From: Sphingomonas zeae | GTDB taxonomy: Bacteria > Pseudomonadota > Alphaproteobacteria > Sphingomonadales > Sphingomonadaceae | Length of the DNA stretch: 64,000 nt | Direction of reading: 5' to 3' | Assembly: GCF_014197135.1 (NCBI RefSeq) | Contig: NZ_JACIFA010000005.1 | Coordinates: 62,001 to 126,000 of the forward strand | Part shown: positions 1 to 9,094 of the stretch, one piece after another | Layout: each line of letters begins with the position of its first letter | Position numbering within the stretch: position 1 is the first letter of the stretch | The notes under the pieces: model-generated | Databases searched by the model: none | What the model was told of the DNA's origin: nothing | The model's input: the letters and a program-made list of their open reading frames with translations, nothing else | Position numbers and translations under genes: made by a program

Positions 1-1
1 C

Positions 2-331
<330 letters not shown>

Positions 332-355
332 CCTCCAGCATAAGGGGACCGGCGC

Positions 356-1225
356 ATGGCGCCCGCCCGCGACCGTCGCACCGGCTTTTCGCGACGGCGG
401 CAATATGGAGCTTTCCTGGCCTATGTGCTCGCGGTGGCGGGTGCGGTGGTGGGCGCGGTGCTGCTTGTCGCATCGACCTTCAACCCGCCCGCCTTCGGCG
501 CGTTGCGCATGACGCTGGGCAGTGTGACCGCGCCCATTTCCGGCGCCTTCGTCGCGGCGGGCGACGCGATCAGCGGCGTGCCCGACACGATCGGCCATTA
601 TTTCTTCGTCCATTCCGAAAATGACCGGCTCCGCGCCGAATTGGAACGGTCGCGCGATTTGCTGCTGACCGCGCGCACCATCGCCTATGACAATCGCCGG
701 CTGCGCCGCTTGCTCGCAGTACGTGAGCGGACGCCCGATGCGGTCGTGACCGCGCGGCTGGTCAGTTCGACGGGATCGAGCGGCCGCCGCTTCGCATTGC
801 TGAACGCGGGCCGCTGGCAGGGCGTGGAACCCGGCATGGCGGTGCGCGGGCCGGAGGGCCTGATCGGTCGCGTGACCGAGGCAGGCCCCGCCGCCGCGCG
901 CGTCCTGCTGCTGACCGATCCCGAGAGCATCGTCCCGGTGCGACGCACCCGTGACGGTATGCCCGCCATCGCGGTCGGACGCGGCGACGGGACGCTCGAC
1001 GTCCGGTCGGTTGCCACCAATGTCCGGTTGGGCAAGGGCGACCTGTTCGTGACCTCTGGCACGGGCGGCCTATATGCGCCCAATATCCCGGTCGCGCGCG
1101 TCCGCACGAATGGCGGCGACGTAGCGGTGGCGCGGCCGTTCATCCATCCCGACACGCTGGATTTTGCGATCGTTCAGCGCGCCTTCATGCCGATGCCGCC
1201 ATCGGCGCCGGCACCCCGGCCGTGA
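356..1225 (+). CDS. mreC: MreC, rod shape-determining scaffold protein
   Basis: MreC is a bitopic inner-membrane protein that links cytoplasmic MreB to the periplasmic PBP2/RodA machinery. The 289-residue product has a basic N-terminus, one membrane segment at about residues 17-42, a likely coiled coil at about 85-120 (rich in E, R and L) and then the paired beta-barrel domain. Length and layout fit the family. The ATG lies 24 bp after mreB, and the 3' end overlaps the GTG start of mreD by 4 bp, so translation is probably coupled. The C-terminus is proline/alanine-rich and not conserved in the family. Confidence 0.95.
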   Translation: MAPARDRRTGFSRRRQYGAFLAYVLAVAGAVVGAVLLVASTFNPPAFGALRMTLGSVTAPISGAFVAAGDAISGVPDTIGHYFFVHSENDRLRAELERSRDLLLTARTIAYDNRRLRRLLAVRERTPDAVVTARLVSSTGSSGRRFALLNAGRWQGVEPGMAVRGPEGLIGRVTEAGPAAARVLLLTDPESIVPVRRTRDGMPAIAVGRGDGTLDVRSVATNVRLGKGDLFVTSGTGGLYAPNIPVARVRTNGGDVAVARPFIHPDTLDFAIVQRAFMPMPPSAPAPRP

Positions 1226-1746
1226 CCCTCGACGCCTATAATCCCTTCGACCCCGGACTGCCCCCCGCCCGCGCCCGTGCGCTGCCGTGGCTGACCGTGA
1301 TGGCTGGATCGCTGACCGCGATCGTCCCGGTGGTGGCGATCGTGCCGTTGCAGCCGCCGATGGGGCTATTGATGCTGCTCGCCTGGCGGTTGGTCGCCCG
1401 GTTCGCGCTGCGGCTCTGGGCCGCCGCGCCGCTGGGGCTGTTCGACGATCTGGTATCCGGCCAGCCGCTGGGTTCGGCGATGCTGCTCTGGTCGCTGACC
1501 TCACTGGCCATCGATCTATTCGAACACCGCCTGGTGTTTCGGGATTTCTGGCAGGACTGGTTGATCGCCAGCGGGGCCATCGCCTTCTGCCTGATCGCGG
1601 GGCGCTTCCTGGCGGTACCGGTGGAGGCACAGGTCGATGCGCCCCTGGTGATCCAGATCGCCATCACCGTGCTGCTGTTCCCCATGGCGACACGGCTGGT
1701 CGCGTGGATCGATCGCAAACGCGGCCGGAATGAGGTAGGGGTCTGA
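1222..1746 (+). CDS. mreD: MreD, rod shape-determining membrane protein
   Basis: MreD is a small polytopic inner-membrane protein of the elongasome. The 174-residue product is strongly hydrophobic with about five membrane segments, and it ends in a basic tail (DRKRGRNE). It starts with GTG inside the end of mreC (GTGA overlap) and stops 2 bp before mrdA. Sequence conservation in MreD is low, so position between mreC and mrdA is the main support, together with length and hydrophobicity. Confidence 0.93.
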   Translation: MTLDAYNPFDPGLPPARARALPWLTVMAGSLTAIVPVVAIVPLQPPMGLLMLLAWRLVARFALRLWAAAPLGLFDDLVSGQPLGSAMLLWSLTSLAIDLFEHRLVFRDFWQDWLIASGAIAFCLIAGRFLAVPVEAQVDAPLVIQIAITVLLFPMATRLVAWIDRKRGRNEVGV

Positions 1747-1748
1747 AC

Positions 1749-3815
1749 ATGGATCGCCCCGGCCGGATCATGACCGAGGCCGCGCAGGCCTATAGTTTTT
1801 CGCGCCGCGCCTTCGTGCTGGGCACGGCCCAGGCGGGCGTCGGCCTGTTGCTCGCCGGGCGCATGGCGTGGCTGTCGATCGCGCAGAACGAGAAGTATAA
1901 TCTTCTTTCCGAGAGCAACCGCGTCAACACGACGATGATCCCGCCGCGTCGCGGCTGGCTGATCGACCGGCACGGGGTGCCCATCGCCAACAATCGCACC
2001 GACTTTCGCGTCGACATCATTCCCGACCGGCTGGAGGACAAGGACCGGGTGTTGGCGTTGCTTCGCCAAATTCTGAAGCTCGACGACGAGGCGATGAACC
2101 GCATCCGCCTCGACCTTGAGCACGCCGCCGGGTTCCAGCCGGTGCAGGTCGCCGAGCGGCTGGACTGGGAACGTTTCGCGGCGGTGAGCGTCCGCCTGCC
2201 CGAGCTGCCGGGTGTGCAGCCGACACGGGGGTTCGCACGCTTCTACCCCGCCGGGCCTGCCGTTGCGCATCTGACCGGCTATGTCGGCACGCCGTCGGCT
2301 GAACAGTTCAAGGCCACCCACGACCAGTTGCTCGTCACCCCCGGATTCAAGCTGGGCAAGGACGGGCTGGAAAAGATGCTGGAGCCTTACTTGCGCGGCA
2401 AGCCCGGCGCCAAGCGCGTCGAGGTGACGGCGCGGGGTAAGGTCGTGGCCGAACTCGCCACCCGTCCCGATACACCCGGCCGTAACATTCGCCTGACCAT
2501 CGATGCGGGGCTGCAGGAATATGCCGCACGCCGCCTGGGCACCAATTCGGGTTCGGCGGTGGTGCTCGACTGCCGCACCGGCGAAACGCTGGCGATGGTG
2601 TCGATGCCCGCCTACGACCCCAACAGCTTTTCGGACGGGATCAGCCATCTGGAATGGGCGATGCTGTCGGAAAACGACCATGTGCCCTTGATGAACAAGG
2701 TCACGCAGGGCCTCTATCCGCCGGGCTCGACGGTCAAGCCGATGAACGGCCTGGCGCTGCTGGAAGCCGGGGTCGGGGCAAACGACCGGATATTGTGCAC
2801 CGGCGCGATGCGGGTCGGCACCGGCGTCTTCCACTGTCATAAGCGGGGCGGCCACGGCGCACTCAACCTGAAGGGTGCGATCGAGCAGAGCTGCGACATC
2901 TATTTCTACGAGATGATCCGCCGCATGGGCTATGACCGGATCGCGCCGGTCGCGCGGATGCTGGGGCTGGGGCAGAAATTCGACCTGCCGCTGAGTACGC
3001 AGCGGTATGGCACCGTGCCAGATTCGGCGTGGAAGCTAAAGAAATACAAGACGAAATGGACCGTGGCCGACGGCCTGAACGCCTCGATCGGGCAAGGTTA
3101 TGTGCTGGCCAATCCGCTCCAGCTGGCGGTCATGGCGGCACGGCTCGCATCGGGGCGGCATCTGGCGCCCAGCATGTTGGCGCATCAGGTCCATCTCGAC
3201 GCTCCTGCCCTGCCCGTCGCCTCCGAGCATCTGGCGATCGTGCGCGACGCGATGTTCGGCGTGGTCAATCAGGGCGGCACCGGCGGCGCGGCGCGGATGC
3301 TGGTGCCCGGCGTCAGCCTTGCGGCCAAGACCGGCACCGCCCAGGTCCGCCGCATCACCATGGCCGAGCGGCGCATGGGGGTGCTGAAGAACGGCCAACT
3401 TCCCTTCAAACTGCGCGACCACGCTCTGTTCGTCTGTTTCGCCCCCGCCGACAATCCACGCTATGCGGCCGCCGTGGTGCTGGAGCATAATGGCCATACC
3501 GTGCGCAATTTGGACACACCGCTGATCGGGCGCGACATCATGACCTATCTGTTCGACCGCGACCGCGCGCTCGCTTCGCTGGCGCAGGACGAGCCGACCT
3601 GGGGCGGCGACATCGCCACCCGGATGCGCGCCGACGAGGCCGCCTATCGCGCGGCCCATTCGCCCAAGCCCGCTTCCGCAGCGACCAAGACCGATGCCGG
3701 CGCCGCGACCGACGCGCCGGCCGTCGAAGCCGCGACCAACGTCTCGGACGCGCAGGCCGAGGCGATGGCCACCCGTGAAACCGATCCCGAAGATACGGCG
3801 GACCCCAATCCATGA
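1749..3815 (+). CDS. mrdA: Penicillin-binding protein 2 (peptidoglycan transpeptidase)
   Basis: PBP2 is the class B transpeptidase that cross-links lateral-wall peptidoglycan together with RodA. The 688-residue product has an N-terminal membrane anchor (about residues 20-45), a pedestal/dimerisation domain, and a transpeptidase domain with the three active-site motifs: S317-T-V-K320 (nucleophile Ser317), S381-C-D, and K527-T-G. The last ~55 residues (from about 633) form a low-complexity Ala/Thr/Asp tail, longer than in typical PBP2. An alternative start is the ATG 21 bp downstream (MTEAAQAYSF). It overlaps rodA by 4 bp. Confidence 0.96.
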   Translation: MDRPGRIMTEAAQAYSFSRRAFVLGTAQAGVGLLLAGRMAWLSIAQNEKYNLLSESNRVNTTMIPPRRGWLIDRHGVPIANNRTDFRVDIIPDRLEDKDRVLALLRQILKLDDEAMNRIRLDLEHAAGFQPVQVAERLDWERFAAVSVRLPELPGVQPTRGFARFYPAGPAVAHLTGYVGTPSAEQFKATHDQLLVTPGFKLGKDGLEKMLEPYLRGKPGAKRVEVTARGKVVAELATRPDTPGRNIRLTIDAGLQEYAARRLGTNSGSAVVLDCRTGETLAMVSMPAYDPNSFSDGISHLEWAMLSENDHVPLMNKVTQGLYPPGSTVKPMNGLALLEAGVGANDRILCTGAMRVGTGVFHCHKRGGHGALNLKGAIEQSCDIYFYEMIRRMGYDRIAPVARMLGLGQKFDLPLSTQRYGTVPDSAWKLKKYKTKWTVADGLNASIGQGYVLANPLQLAVMAARLASGRHLAPSMLAHQVHLDAPALPVASEHLAIVRDAMFGVVNQGGTGGAARMLVPGVSLAAKTGTAQVRRITMAERRMGVLKNGQLPFKLRDHALFVCFAPADNPRYAAAVVLEHNGHTVRNLDTPLIGRDIMTYLFDRDRALASLAQDEPTWGGDIATRMRADEAAYRAAHSPKPASAATKTDAGAATDAPAVEAATNVSDAQAEAMATRETDPEDTADPNP

Positions 3816-4924
3816 GCGGCCCCCGCATCATTCCCGAACCGATCGCGCAGCTGCCGTGGCGCGTCATCCTGCTCGTCACCGCGATCGGGTGTTTCGGACT
3901 GGTCGTCCTTTATTCGGCGGCGGGCGGATCGCTGACCCCCTGGGCCAAGCCGCAGGGGGTACGCTTCTTCGTCCTGCTGGCGGGATCGCTGATGTTGTCG
4001 CGCCTGCCGCTCGACCTGTGGCGGCGTATCGCCATGCCGGGCTATCTGATCCTGGTCGTCGCGCTGGTGCTGGTCGAACTCCTGGGCGCGGTGCGCGGCG
4101 GCAGCCAGCGATGGCTGGACGTGGGCTTCATCCGCCTTCAGCCCTCCGAGTTGATGAAGCTGTTCATCGTGCTGGGCGCCGCGCGTTTCTACGAGTTGAT
4201 GCCCCCGGCAGAGACGCGGCGTTTCTCGGGCATATGGCCGGTCGCGGCGATGATCGCAGTGCCGGCCGCGCTCGTCATGAAACAGCCCGATCTCGGCACC
4301 GCGCTGATGATCTGCGCGGGCGGCGCGACGGTCATGTTCCTGGCGGGGGTGCCGCTGCGCCTGTTCATCGGCGGGGCGATGGCGCTGGCGGTGATGGCGC
4401 CGCTGGCGGTCAATTTCCTGCTGCACGATTATCAGCGCAACCGCGTGCTGATCTTCCTCGATCCCGAAAGCGATCCGCTGGGCACCGGCTATCATATCAG
4501 CCAGTCGAAGATCGCGATCGGCTCGGGCGGCATCTGGGGCAAGGGCTTCCTGAACGGCACCCAGAGCCATCTCGACTATTTGCCCGAGGGTCATACCGAC
4601 TTCGTCTTCGCGACCATGGCGGAGGAATGGGGGCTAGTCGGCGGCTGCTTCCTCATCCTGGCGTTCATCCTGGTCATCCGCTGGGGGCTGAACGTGGCGC
4701 AGGCCGCGCCGTCGCGCTTTGCCCGGCTGGCGGCGGCGGGGCTGTCCACGACCATTTTCATTTACGTGATGGTCAATCTGATGATGGTCATGGGCCTGGC
4801 ACCGGTCGTCGGCATTCCCCTGCCCCTGGTCAGTTATGGCGGCTCGTCGCAAATGACGGTTCTGTTGTGTCTGGGCATATTGATGGCGATCGACCGCGAA
4901 AATCGTCGGCCTGCGCGTTGGTAG
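3812..4924 (+). CDS. rodA: RodA, SEDS-family peptidoglycan glycosyltransferase
   Basis: RodA polymerises lipid II into glycan strands in complex with PBP2. The 370-residue product is a ten-helix SEDS membrane protein. Recognisable conserved stretches are WLDVGFIRLQPSELMKL, the large periplasmic loop with LPEGHTDFVFATMAEEWG, and the C-terminal GIPLPLVSYGGSSQMTVL signature. Its ATG overlaps the mrdA stop. A short hairpin (AGGGCG/CGCCCT) follows the stop but has no T-tract, so it is weak as a terminator. It is the last gene of the mre operon. Confidence 0.96.
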   Translation: MSGPRIIPEPIAQLPWRVILLVTAIGCFGLVVLYSAAGGSLTPWAKPQGVRFFVLLAGSLMLSRLPLDLWRRIAMPGYLILVVALVLVELLGAVRGGSQRWLDVGFIRLQPSELMKLFIVLGAARFYELMPPAETRRFSGIWPVAAMIAVPAALVMKQPDLGTALMICAGGATVMFLAGVPLRLFIGGAMALAVMAPLAVNFLLHDYQRNRVLIFLDPESDPLGTGYHISQSKIAIGSGGIWGKGFLNGTQSHLDYLPEGHTDFVFATMAEEWGLVGGCFLILAFILVIRWGLNVAQAAPSRFARLAAAGLSTTIFIYVMVNLMMVMGLAPVVGIPLPLVSYGGSSQMTVLLCLGILMAIDRENRRPARW

Positions 4925-4956
4925 GGCGAAAAAGCGCCCTCCGATTGCAAAAAGCA

Positions 4957-4984
4957 TTTGCAAAGCGGCAAGGGACTGCTAAAG
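4957..4984 (+). promoter_or_regulatory. Probable promoter of tRNA-Lys (first copy)
   Basis: TTGCAA at 4957-4962 and TAAAGG at 4979-4984 are spaced by 16 bases and lie about 55 bases before the tRNA. The other two tRNA genes in the window have similar boxes (TTGGCA-17-TAACAG and TTGCGG-16-TATAGG), which supports all three. This is pattern matching only. Confidence 0.45.
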
Positions 4985-5039
4985 GCGCGCCTCCCGATCA
5001 CGAGGCGGGCCGCCGGACGGCCTGACGAGCGTGACGAAC

Positions 5040-5115
<76 letters not shown>

Positions 5116-5116
5116 G

Positions 5117-5152
5117 TTTTTTCAACGGCTCCGCAGCGATGCGGGGCCGTTG
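5117..5152 (+). terminator. Stem-loop after tRNA-Lys
   Basis: A run of six T is followed by a long hairpin (CAACGGC ... GCCGTTG with an inner CCGCA/TGCGG stem). The T-run is before rather than after the stem, so this is not a canonical intrinsic terminator. It could be a 3' end or processing structure for the tRNA transcript. Confidence 0.35.
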
Positions 5153-5194
5153 TGCATTGGGTCCCTGGTGGCCCATCAGCGGGATGAAGGATTG

Positions 5195-5557
5195 ATGGCA
5201 GGATATAAGGTTCCGGGTTTCGCCGATCGCGCATCGGCATCGCGCGACGCAAAGGCGGCCGCGCTCGAGAAGTTGCGGAACAAGGCCGCGCCCGACCCCG
5301 CCGTGGTGGCCGCCCGCGCTGCTGCGCGCGAGGCCAAGGAGGCCGCCGAGGCCGAGCGTCGCGCTGCCCACAAGGCCGCGATCGAGCAGGAAAAGGCCGC
5401 CCGCGAGGAAGCCCGTGCCCAGGCAAAGGCCGAAGCGGAAGCCGCCGCAGAGGCCGCTGCCGCCGCGGCGCGCCCGCCTGTGGTCCCCACCGCCGCCGAG
5501 CTGAAGGCCGCGCGCGACGCCCGCTACGCCGCTCGCAAGGCGCGTCAGGGCAAGTGA
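5195..5557 (+). CDS. DUF6481 family protein
   Basis: A 120-residue, highly charged alanine-rich protein that should form a long helix or coiled coil (Glu/Lys/Ala heptad-like from about residue 30 to 90). It begins MAGYKVPGFADRASASRDAK and ends AARDARYAARKARQGK, a beginning and end I associate with the sphingomonad DUF6481 family. Function is unknown. The start is chosen at the ATG preceded by GAAGGA; an upstream in-frame ATG exists but lacks a ribosome site. The stop overlaps the GTG start of the next gene (GTGA), so the two are probably co-transcribed. Confidence 0.8.
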   Translation: MAGYKVPGFADRASASRDAKAAALEKLRNKAAPDPAVVAARAAAREAKEAAEAERRAAHKAAIEQEKAAREEARAQAKAEAEAAAEAAAAAARPPVVPTAAELKAARDARYAARKARQGK

Positions 5558-6225
5558 CCCCACGCGAGCTGCTGGGCATCGCCGAGGTGCCGGGCGGCGA
5601 GCCCCTGCGACTGTTCCGCCGGGGCAAGGACTTCATGATCGTGCTCGACCGCAACGAGCTGATGAGCACGCGGATGAGCGGCTCGGAAGTCGCGCTCGGC
5701 ACGATGACCTGCGACCGGCTGGGCGGGCGTAACGCGCCGCATCTGCTGATCGGCGGCTATGGCATGGGCTTCACGCTGCGCGCGGTGCTGGCTCGCCTCG
5801 GCCGCGATGCGCGGGTGACGGTGGCCGAGCTGGTCCCCGGCATCATCGAATGGGCGCGCGGGCCGATGGCGGAATTGACCGCCGGGTGCCTGGACGATCC
5901 CCGCGTCACGCTGGCCATGGGCGATGTCGGCAATGCCATCTATGCCGGGCGCGGGGCGTATGACGCGATCCTGCTCGACGTCGACAACGGCCCCGACGGA
6001 CTGACCCGCCCGGCCAATGACGGACTCTATTCGAACCGCGGGCTGGACGAAGCGCGGGTCGCGCTGCGACCTGGCGGCGTGCTGGCGATCTGGTCGGCCG
6101 CCCCCGATCCGGTCTTCACCCGGCGACTGTCACGCGCGGGCTTCCTGGTCGACGAGGTCAAGGTGCGGGCGCGCGAGAATGGCAAGGGCGCGACCCACAC
6201 CATCTGGTTCGCGACACCGCGATAA
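5554..6225 (+). CDS. Spermidine synthase-like methyltransferase-fold protein
   Basis: This 223-residue protein has the Rossmann-like fold of polyamine aminopropyltransferases and class I methyltransferases: the nucleotide loop LLIGGYGMGFTLRAVL, the acidic end of strand 2 (VAELVPGIIEW), GDVGNAIY, and YDAILLDVDNGPDGL. It lacks the N-terminal tetramerisation domain of true spermidine synthases and the usual GGGDG loop is changed to GGYGMG, so real polyamine synthase activity is doubtful. It is probably an uncharacterised SAM- or decarboxy-SAM-binding enzyme. The GTG start overlaps the DUF6481 stop. Confidence 0.7.
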   Translation: MTPRELLGIAEVPGGEPLRLFRRGKDFMIVLDRNELMSTRMSGSEVALGTMTCDRLGGRNAPHLLIGGYGMGFTLRAVLARLGRDARVTVAELVPGIIEWARGPMAELTAGCLDDPRVTLAMGDVGNAIYAGRGAYDAILLDVDNGPDGLTRPANDGLYSNRGLDEARVALRPGGVLAIWSAAPDPVFTRRLSRAGFLVDEVKVRARENGKGATHTIWFATPR

Positions 6226-6236
6226 CATCTACTCCA

Positions 6237-6353
6237 TTCCTCCCCTGTAAGGGGAGGTGGCGCGCGCAGCGCGACGGAGGGGTGTCCCACTATCGAAAGG
6301 GTACACCCCTCCACCATGCCTTGCATGGTCCCCCTCCCCTTACAGGGGAGGAA
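6237..6353. repeat. Palindromic (REP/MITE-like) element, 117 bp
   Basis: Two 21-bp arms (6237-6257 and 6333-6353) are perfect reverse complements; each arm is itself a small palindrome built on CTCCCCTGTAAGGGGAG. An inner inverted repeat GGAGGGGTGT (6277-6286) / ACACCCCTCC (6303-6312) continues the fold. Related elements occur at 16813, 33213 and 44844. No coding capacity. It separates convergent genes and overlaps the 3' end of the DUF4169 gene. Confidence 0.8.
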
Positions 6354-6528
6354 TTTCGTGTAGCTTGGCGCCGTCTAGTTCTCGACGCAGCCGCTCCTGC
6401 TCGGCCGCCTCCCGCTGCTTCTCCGCCTTGGTGCGGCCGAACTTCGCCCGGTTCTCCGCCGCCTGCTGATCGGCCTGCTTGCGTGCCAGCCCTTTGCGCG
6501 CCTGACGGAAGTTGACGATGTCCCCCAT
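6340..6528 (-). CDS. DUF4169 family protein
   Basis: A 62-residue basic protein beginning MGDIVNFRQARKGLARKQAD, with the family-typical AENRAKFGRTKAEKQ and RRELDGAK segments. This alphaproteobacterial family has no known function and is predicted to be a single helix. Its ATG overlaps the stop of the phospholipase D gene (ATGA), indicating translational coupling. The last residues (LHEIPPL) are read from the arm of the palindromic element, so the element probably reshaped the 3' end. Confidence 0.85.
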   Translation of the reverse strand: MGDIVNFRQARKGLARKQADQQAAENRAKFGRTKAEKQREAAEQERLRRELDGAKLHEIPPL

Positions 6529-7952
6529 CAGCGCCGCCGCAGCCGCCGGAACAGCCCCTTGCGCTGGCTGAACGCCTCGAACATCTCGTCCGGGCCTTCC
6601 GGGTCGAGCACTTCGTTATCGGCCAGCCATTCCTCGACGCTGGACAGGTCGGGCACTTCATAGGGGCGCAGGGTCCGTCCCGGCTGCCCGCGCAACACCT
6701 CGACGGCCGCGATCAACGAGCCCGTGCGGGCGATCGCCTCGCCGACCTGCTTTGGCGCCACGCCCAGATGCTCGGCCAACAGTTCGTCGCGGATCGCCGC
6801 GATGCGCCGCCCCGCCGCGCTGTCCGCCTCGGCCGCGATCGCCAGGTCGCACTCGGTATCGAGCCGCATCGAGCGGTTGTTGAGATTGGACGAGCCCAGT
6901 CGGAACACCTCATCGTCGGCGATCAGGATCTTGGCATGGCAATAGATCGCCTCGCCGCCCGCCGTGAACGGGTGATAGAGCCGCAGCCGGCCATGCCGGT
7001 CGCGCCGCCGCAGCGCCTCGACCAGCCGGGCGCGCGCCGTGTCCATCGCGATCGGCTCCAGCCACCCTTGTGCCGTCAGCGGGTTGATGATGACGAAATC
7101 CGGCCCCCGCTCCTCGTCCAACCGCCGGGCGATCGCCTCGGCCACCCGGCGCGAGGCGAAATACTGACTCTCGATATAGACATAGCGCTTGGCCCGCGCG
7201 ATCTGGGCGAGGAACAATGCCTCATTCTCGTGCACGGCGGCCTGATCGTCCATCTCCGGCATGGTCCGGGCGATCGCGACAGGCTGGTCGGTGAAGTCAG
7301 GCTGCAACCCCTCGGGCCAGCAACTGGCGCCCGGTACTGGCGGCCCCATCGGCTTGCCGCCGGCGGCGTGCCATCGCTCGCGGAACAGCTCGCCCAGCGC
7401 ATGGGTCACCGGGCCTTCCACCGCGCTGATCGCGTCGTGCCACGGCTTGTAGGGCCGGCCGCCGGGCCGCTTGCGACAGGGATCGTCGTCATGGTGCGCG
7501 CATGTGTCCCAGCGCTCGCTCGTCATGTCGATCCCGCCGCAAAAGGCGAGCTGGTCGTCGATGATGACGATCTTCTGGTGATGCGACGCGGCGATCGGGT
7601 GATGGCCGTCGAGCTTGGTGTGGATGCGGGCATGTGCCATCCACTTCATGACGGTGAAGAAGGTCCGCCCTCGGAACAGCGACTTGATCGCGCCCGTATC
7701 CCAGCGGAGCAGGAAAATCTCCAGATCGGGCTGGCGCTGGACGAGCGAATAGATGAAGTCGCCCACCGTTTCGCCCGGCGCCTCGTCATGGTCGAGGACG
7801 ATACGCGCATCGAAATCCCAGCCGATCAGCAAAATCCGACGCCGTGCATTCAGCATGGCGCGGCGGGCCATGCGGAAATAATTCTCCGCATCGATGATAA
7901 CCGCCATCCGGTCGGCCTGCTCGATCCGCCAGCATTCCTGTCCGACCCTCAA
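6528..7952 (-). CDS. Phospholipase D / cardiolipin synthase-like protein
   Basis: A 474-residue PLD-superfamily enzyme with two catalytic HxKxxxxD motifs: H125-x-K127-x4-D132 (HQKIVIIDD) and H339-x-K341-x4-D346 (HAKILIADD), the second followed by GSSNLNNRS. Such proteins hydrolyse or exchange phosphodiester head groups; bacterial forms include cardiolipin synthases and secreted phospholipases. I see no signal peptide and no N-terminal membrane helices, so it resembles the soluble PLD type more than classic ClsA. It is followed by DUF4169, which it overlaps. Confidence 0.9.
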   Translation of the reverse strand: MRVGQECWRIEQADRMAVIIDAENYFRMARRAMLNARRRILLIGWDFDARIVLDHDEAPGETVGDFIYSLVQRQPDLEIFLLRWDTGAIKSLFRGRTFFTVMKWMAHARIHTKLDGHHPIAASHHQKIVIIDDQLAFCGGIDMTSERWDTCAHHDDDPCRKRPGGRPYKPWHDAISAVEGPVTHALGELFRERWHAAGGKPMGPPVPGASCWPEGLQPDFTDQPVAIARTMPEMDDQAAVHENEALFLAQIARAKRYVYIESQYFASRRVAEAIARRLDEERGPDFVIINPLTAQGWLEPIAMDTARARLVEALRRRDRHGRLRLYHPFTAGGEAIYCHAKILIADDEVFRLGSSNLNNRSMRLDTECDLAIAAEADSAAGRRIAAIRDELLAEHLGVAPKQVGEAIARTGSLIAAVEVLRGQPGRTLRPYEVPDLSSVEEWLADNEVLDPEGPDEMFEAFSQRKGLFRRLRRR

Positions 7953-8059
7953 CCGCGATCTCCCTGTTGCCGCCGCGTCATGCCCGGGCGGCCTCCGCTG
8001 GCAAATAGCGAAACCGCCGACATCCGCAAACTGTCAGGGGATCATGCGCTAGGGGGCGC

Positions 8060-9094
8060 TCAGAAGATTCGGTAGCGCACAGGGCGGACCGCCAGTTGCT
8101 GGCCGGGGCTGGCCTCGACCGCGACGGGCAGGTCGATGGTCAGGGGCTCGGCCATGCCGACCACCTGCGCCGTGATCCGGCGGGACCGGCCAATGGGTCG
8201 GCTGGCCAGCACGGTGACAGGCAACGCAGCCGCATCGCCCGGCTCGGCCAGCTCGACATCATGCGGACGAATATGAATTTCGCCCGGCCCCCGCCCCTGC
8301 GCTTCGTCAGGCAGCGTCGCCAGTGCGTCGCCAATGACGGCCGCACCGTCGCGACGCGTGACGGGCAGGCGATTCGTCTCGCCGATGAAGGACGAAACGA
8401 AGGCCGTGGCAGGCGCGCCCTGCACTTCGGCGGGCGTGCCGATCTGTTCGATCACGCCACCGCGCATCACGACGATGCGGTCGGCGATCTCCAAAGCTTC
8501 TTCCTGATCATGCGTCACGAAGATCGAAGTCAGCCCCGTCTCGTCATGGATACGCCGCAGCCAGCTTCGGAGGTCCTTGCGCACCTGGGCATCGAGCGCA
8601 CCAAAGGGTTCGTCGAGCAGCAGCAGCCGCGGTTCGATCGCGAGCGCGCGGGCCAGCGCCACACGCTGCCGCTGACCGCCCGACAATTGCGCCGGGTAGC
8701 GGTCGCCCAGCTCGGGCAACTGGATCAGTTCCAGCAACTCGGCGACCTTCGCCGCGATCGCCGCCTTGGTTGGCCGGTCACGCCGCTTGCGCACCGTCAG
8801 ACCGAAGCTGATGTTCTGCGCGACCGTCATGTGCCGGAAGAGCGCATAATTCTGGAACACGAAGCCGATCCGCCGCTCGACGGCCGGGGTGCCGGTCATG
8901 TCCTGCCCATCGAACAGGACATGCCCTTCATCCGCGAAATCCAGCCCGGCGATGGTTCGCAGCAGCGTGGTCTTGCCCGATCCCGATGGCCCCAGAAGCG
9001 CGAGGAACTCGCCCGGCCTCGTTTCCAGGGTAATGCGGTCCAGCGCAGTGAAGCCGCCGAAGCGGCGGGAGATATTCTCGACGACGATGCTCAA
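8060..9094 (-). CDS. cysA: Sulfate/thiosulfate ABC importer, ATP-binding subunit CysA
   Basis: The ATPase that powers sulfate uptake. The 344-residue protein has Walker A GPSGSGKT (about 35-42), signature LSGGQ (about 137), Walker B LLLLDEP (about 157) and the switch His in FVTHDQ (about 195), followed by a C-terminal regulatory domain. I chose the TTG at 9094 because it overlaps the cysW stop (TTGA) and gives the family N-terminus [14 protein letters not shown]; upstream in-frame codons would add 12 non-conserved residues. It is the last gene of sbp-cysT-cysW-cysA. Confidence 0.93.
   Translation of the reverse strand: MSIVVENISRRFGGFTALDRITLETRPGEFLALLGPSGSGKTTLLRTIAGLDFADEGHVLFDGQDMTGTPAVERRIGFVFQNYALFRHMTVAQNISFGLTVRKRRDRPTKAAIAAKVAELLELIQLPELGDRYPAQLSGGQRQRVALARALAIEPRLLLLDEPFGALDAQVRKDLRSWLRRIHDETGLTSIFVTHDQEEALEIADRIVVMRGGVIEQIGTPAEVQGAPATAFVSSFIGETNRLPVTRRDGAAVIGDALATLPDEAQGRGPGEIHIRPHDVELAEPGDAAALPVTVLASRPIGRSRRITAQVVGMAEPLTIDLPVAVEASPGQQLAVRPVRYRIF

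Noticed and set aside
4923..4940. Hairpin AGGGCG/CGCCCT after rodA as an intrinsic terminator
   Set aside because: There is no T-tract on either strand that follows the stem, so I did not call it.
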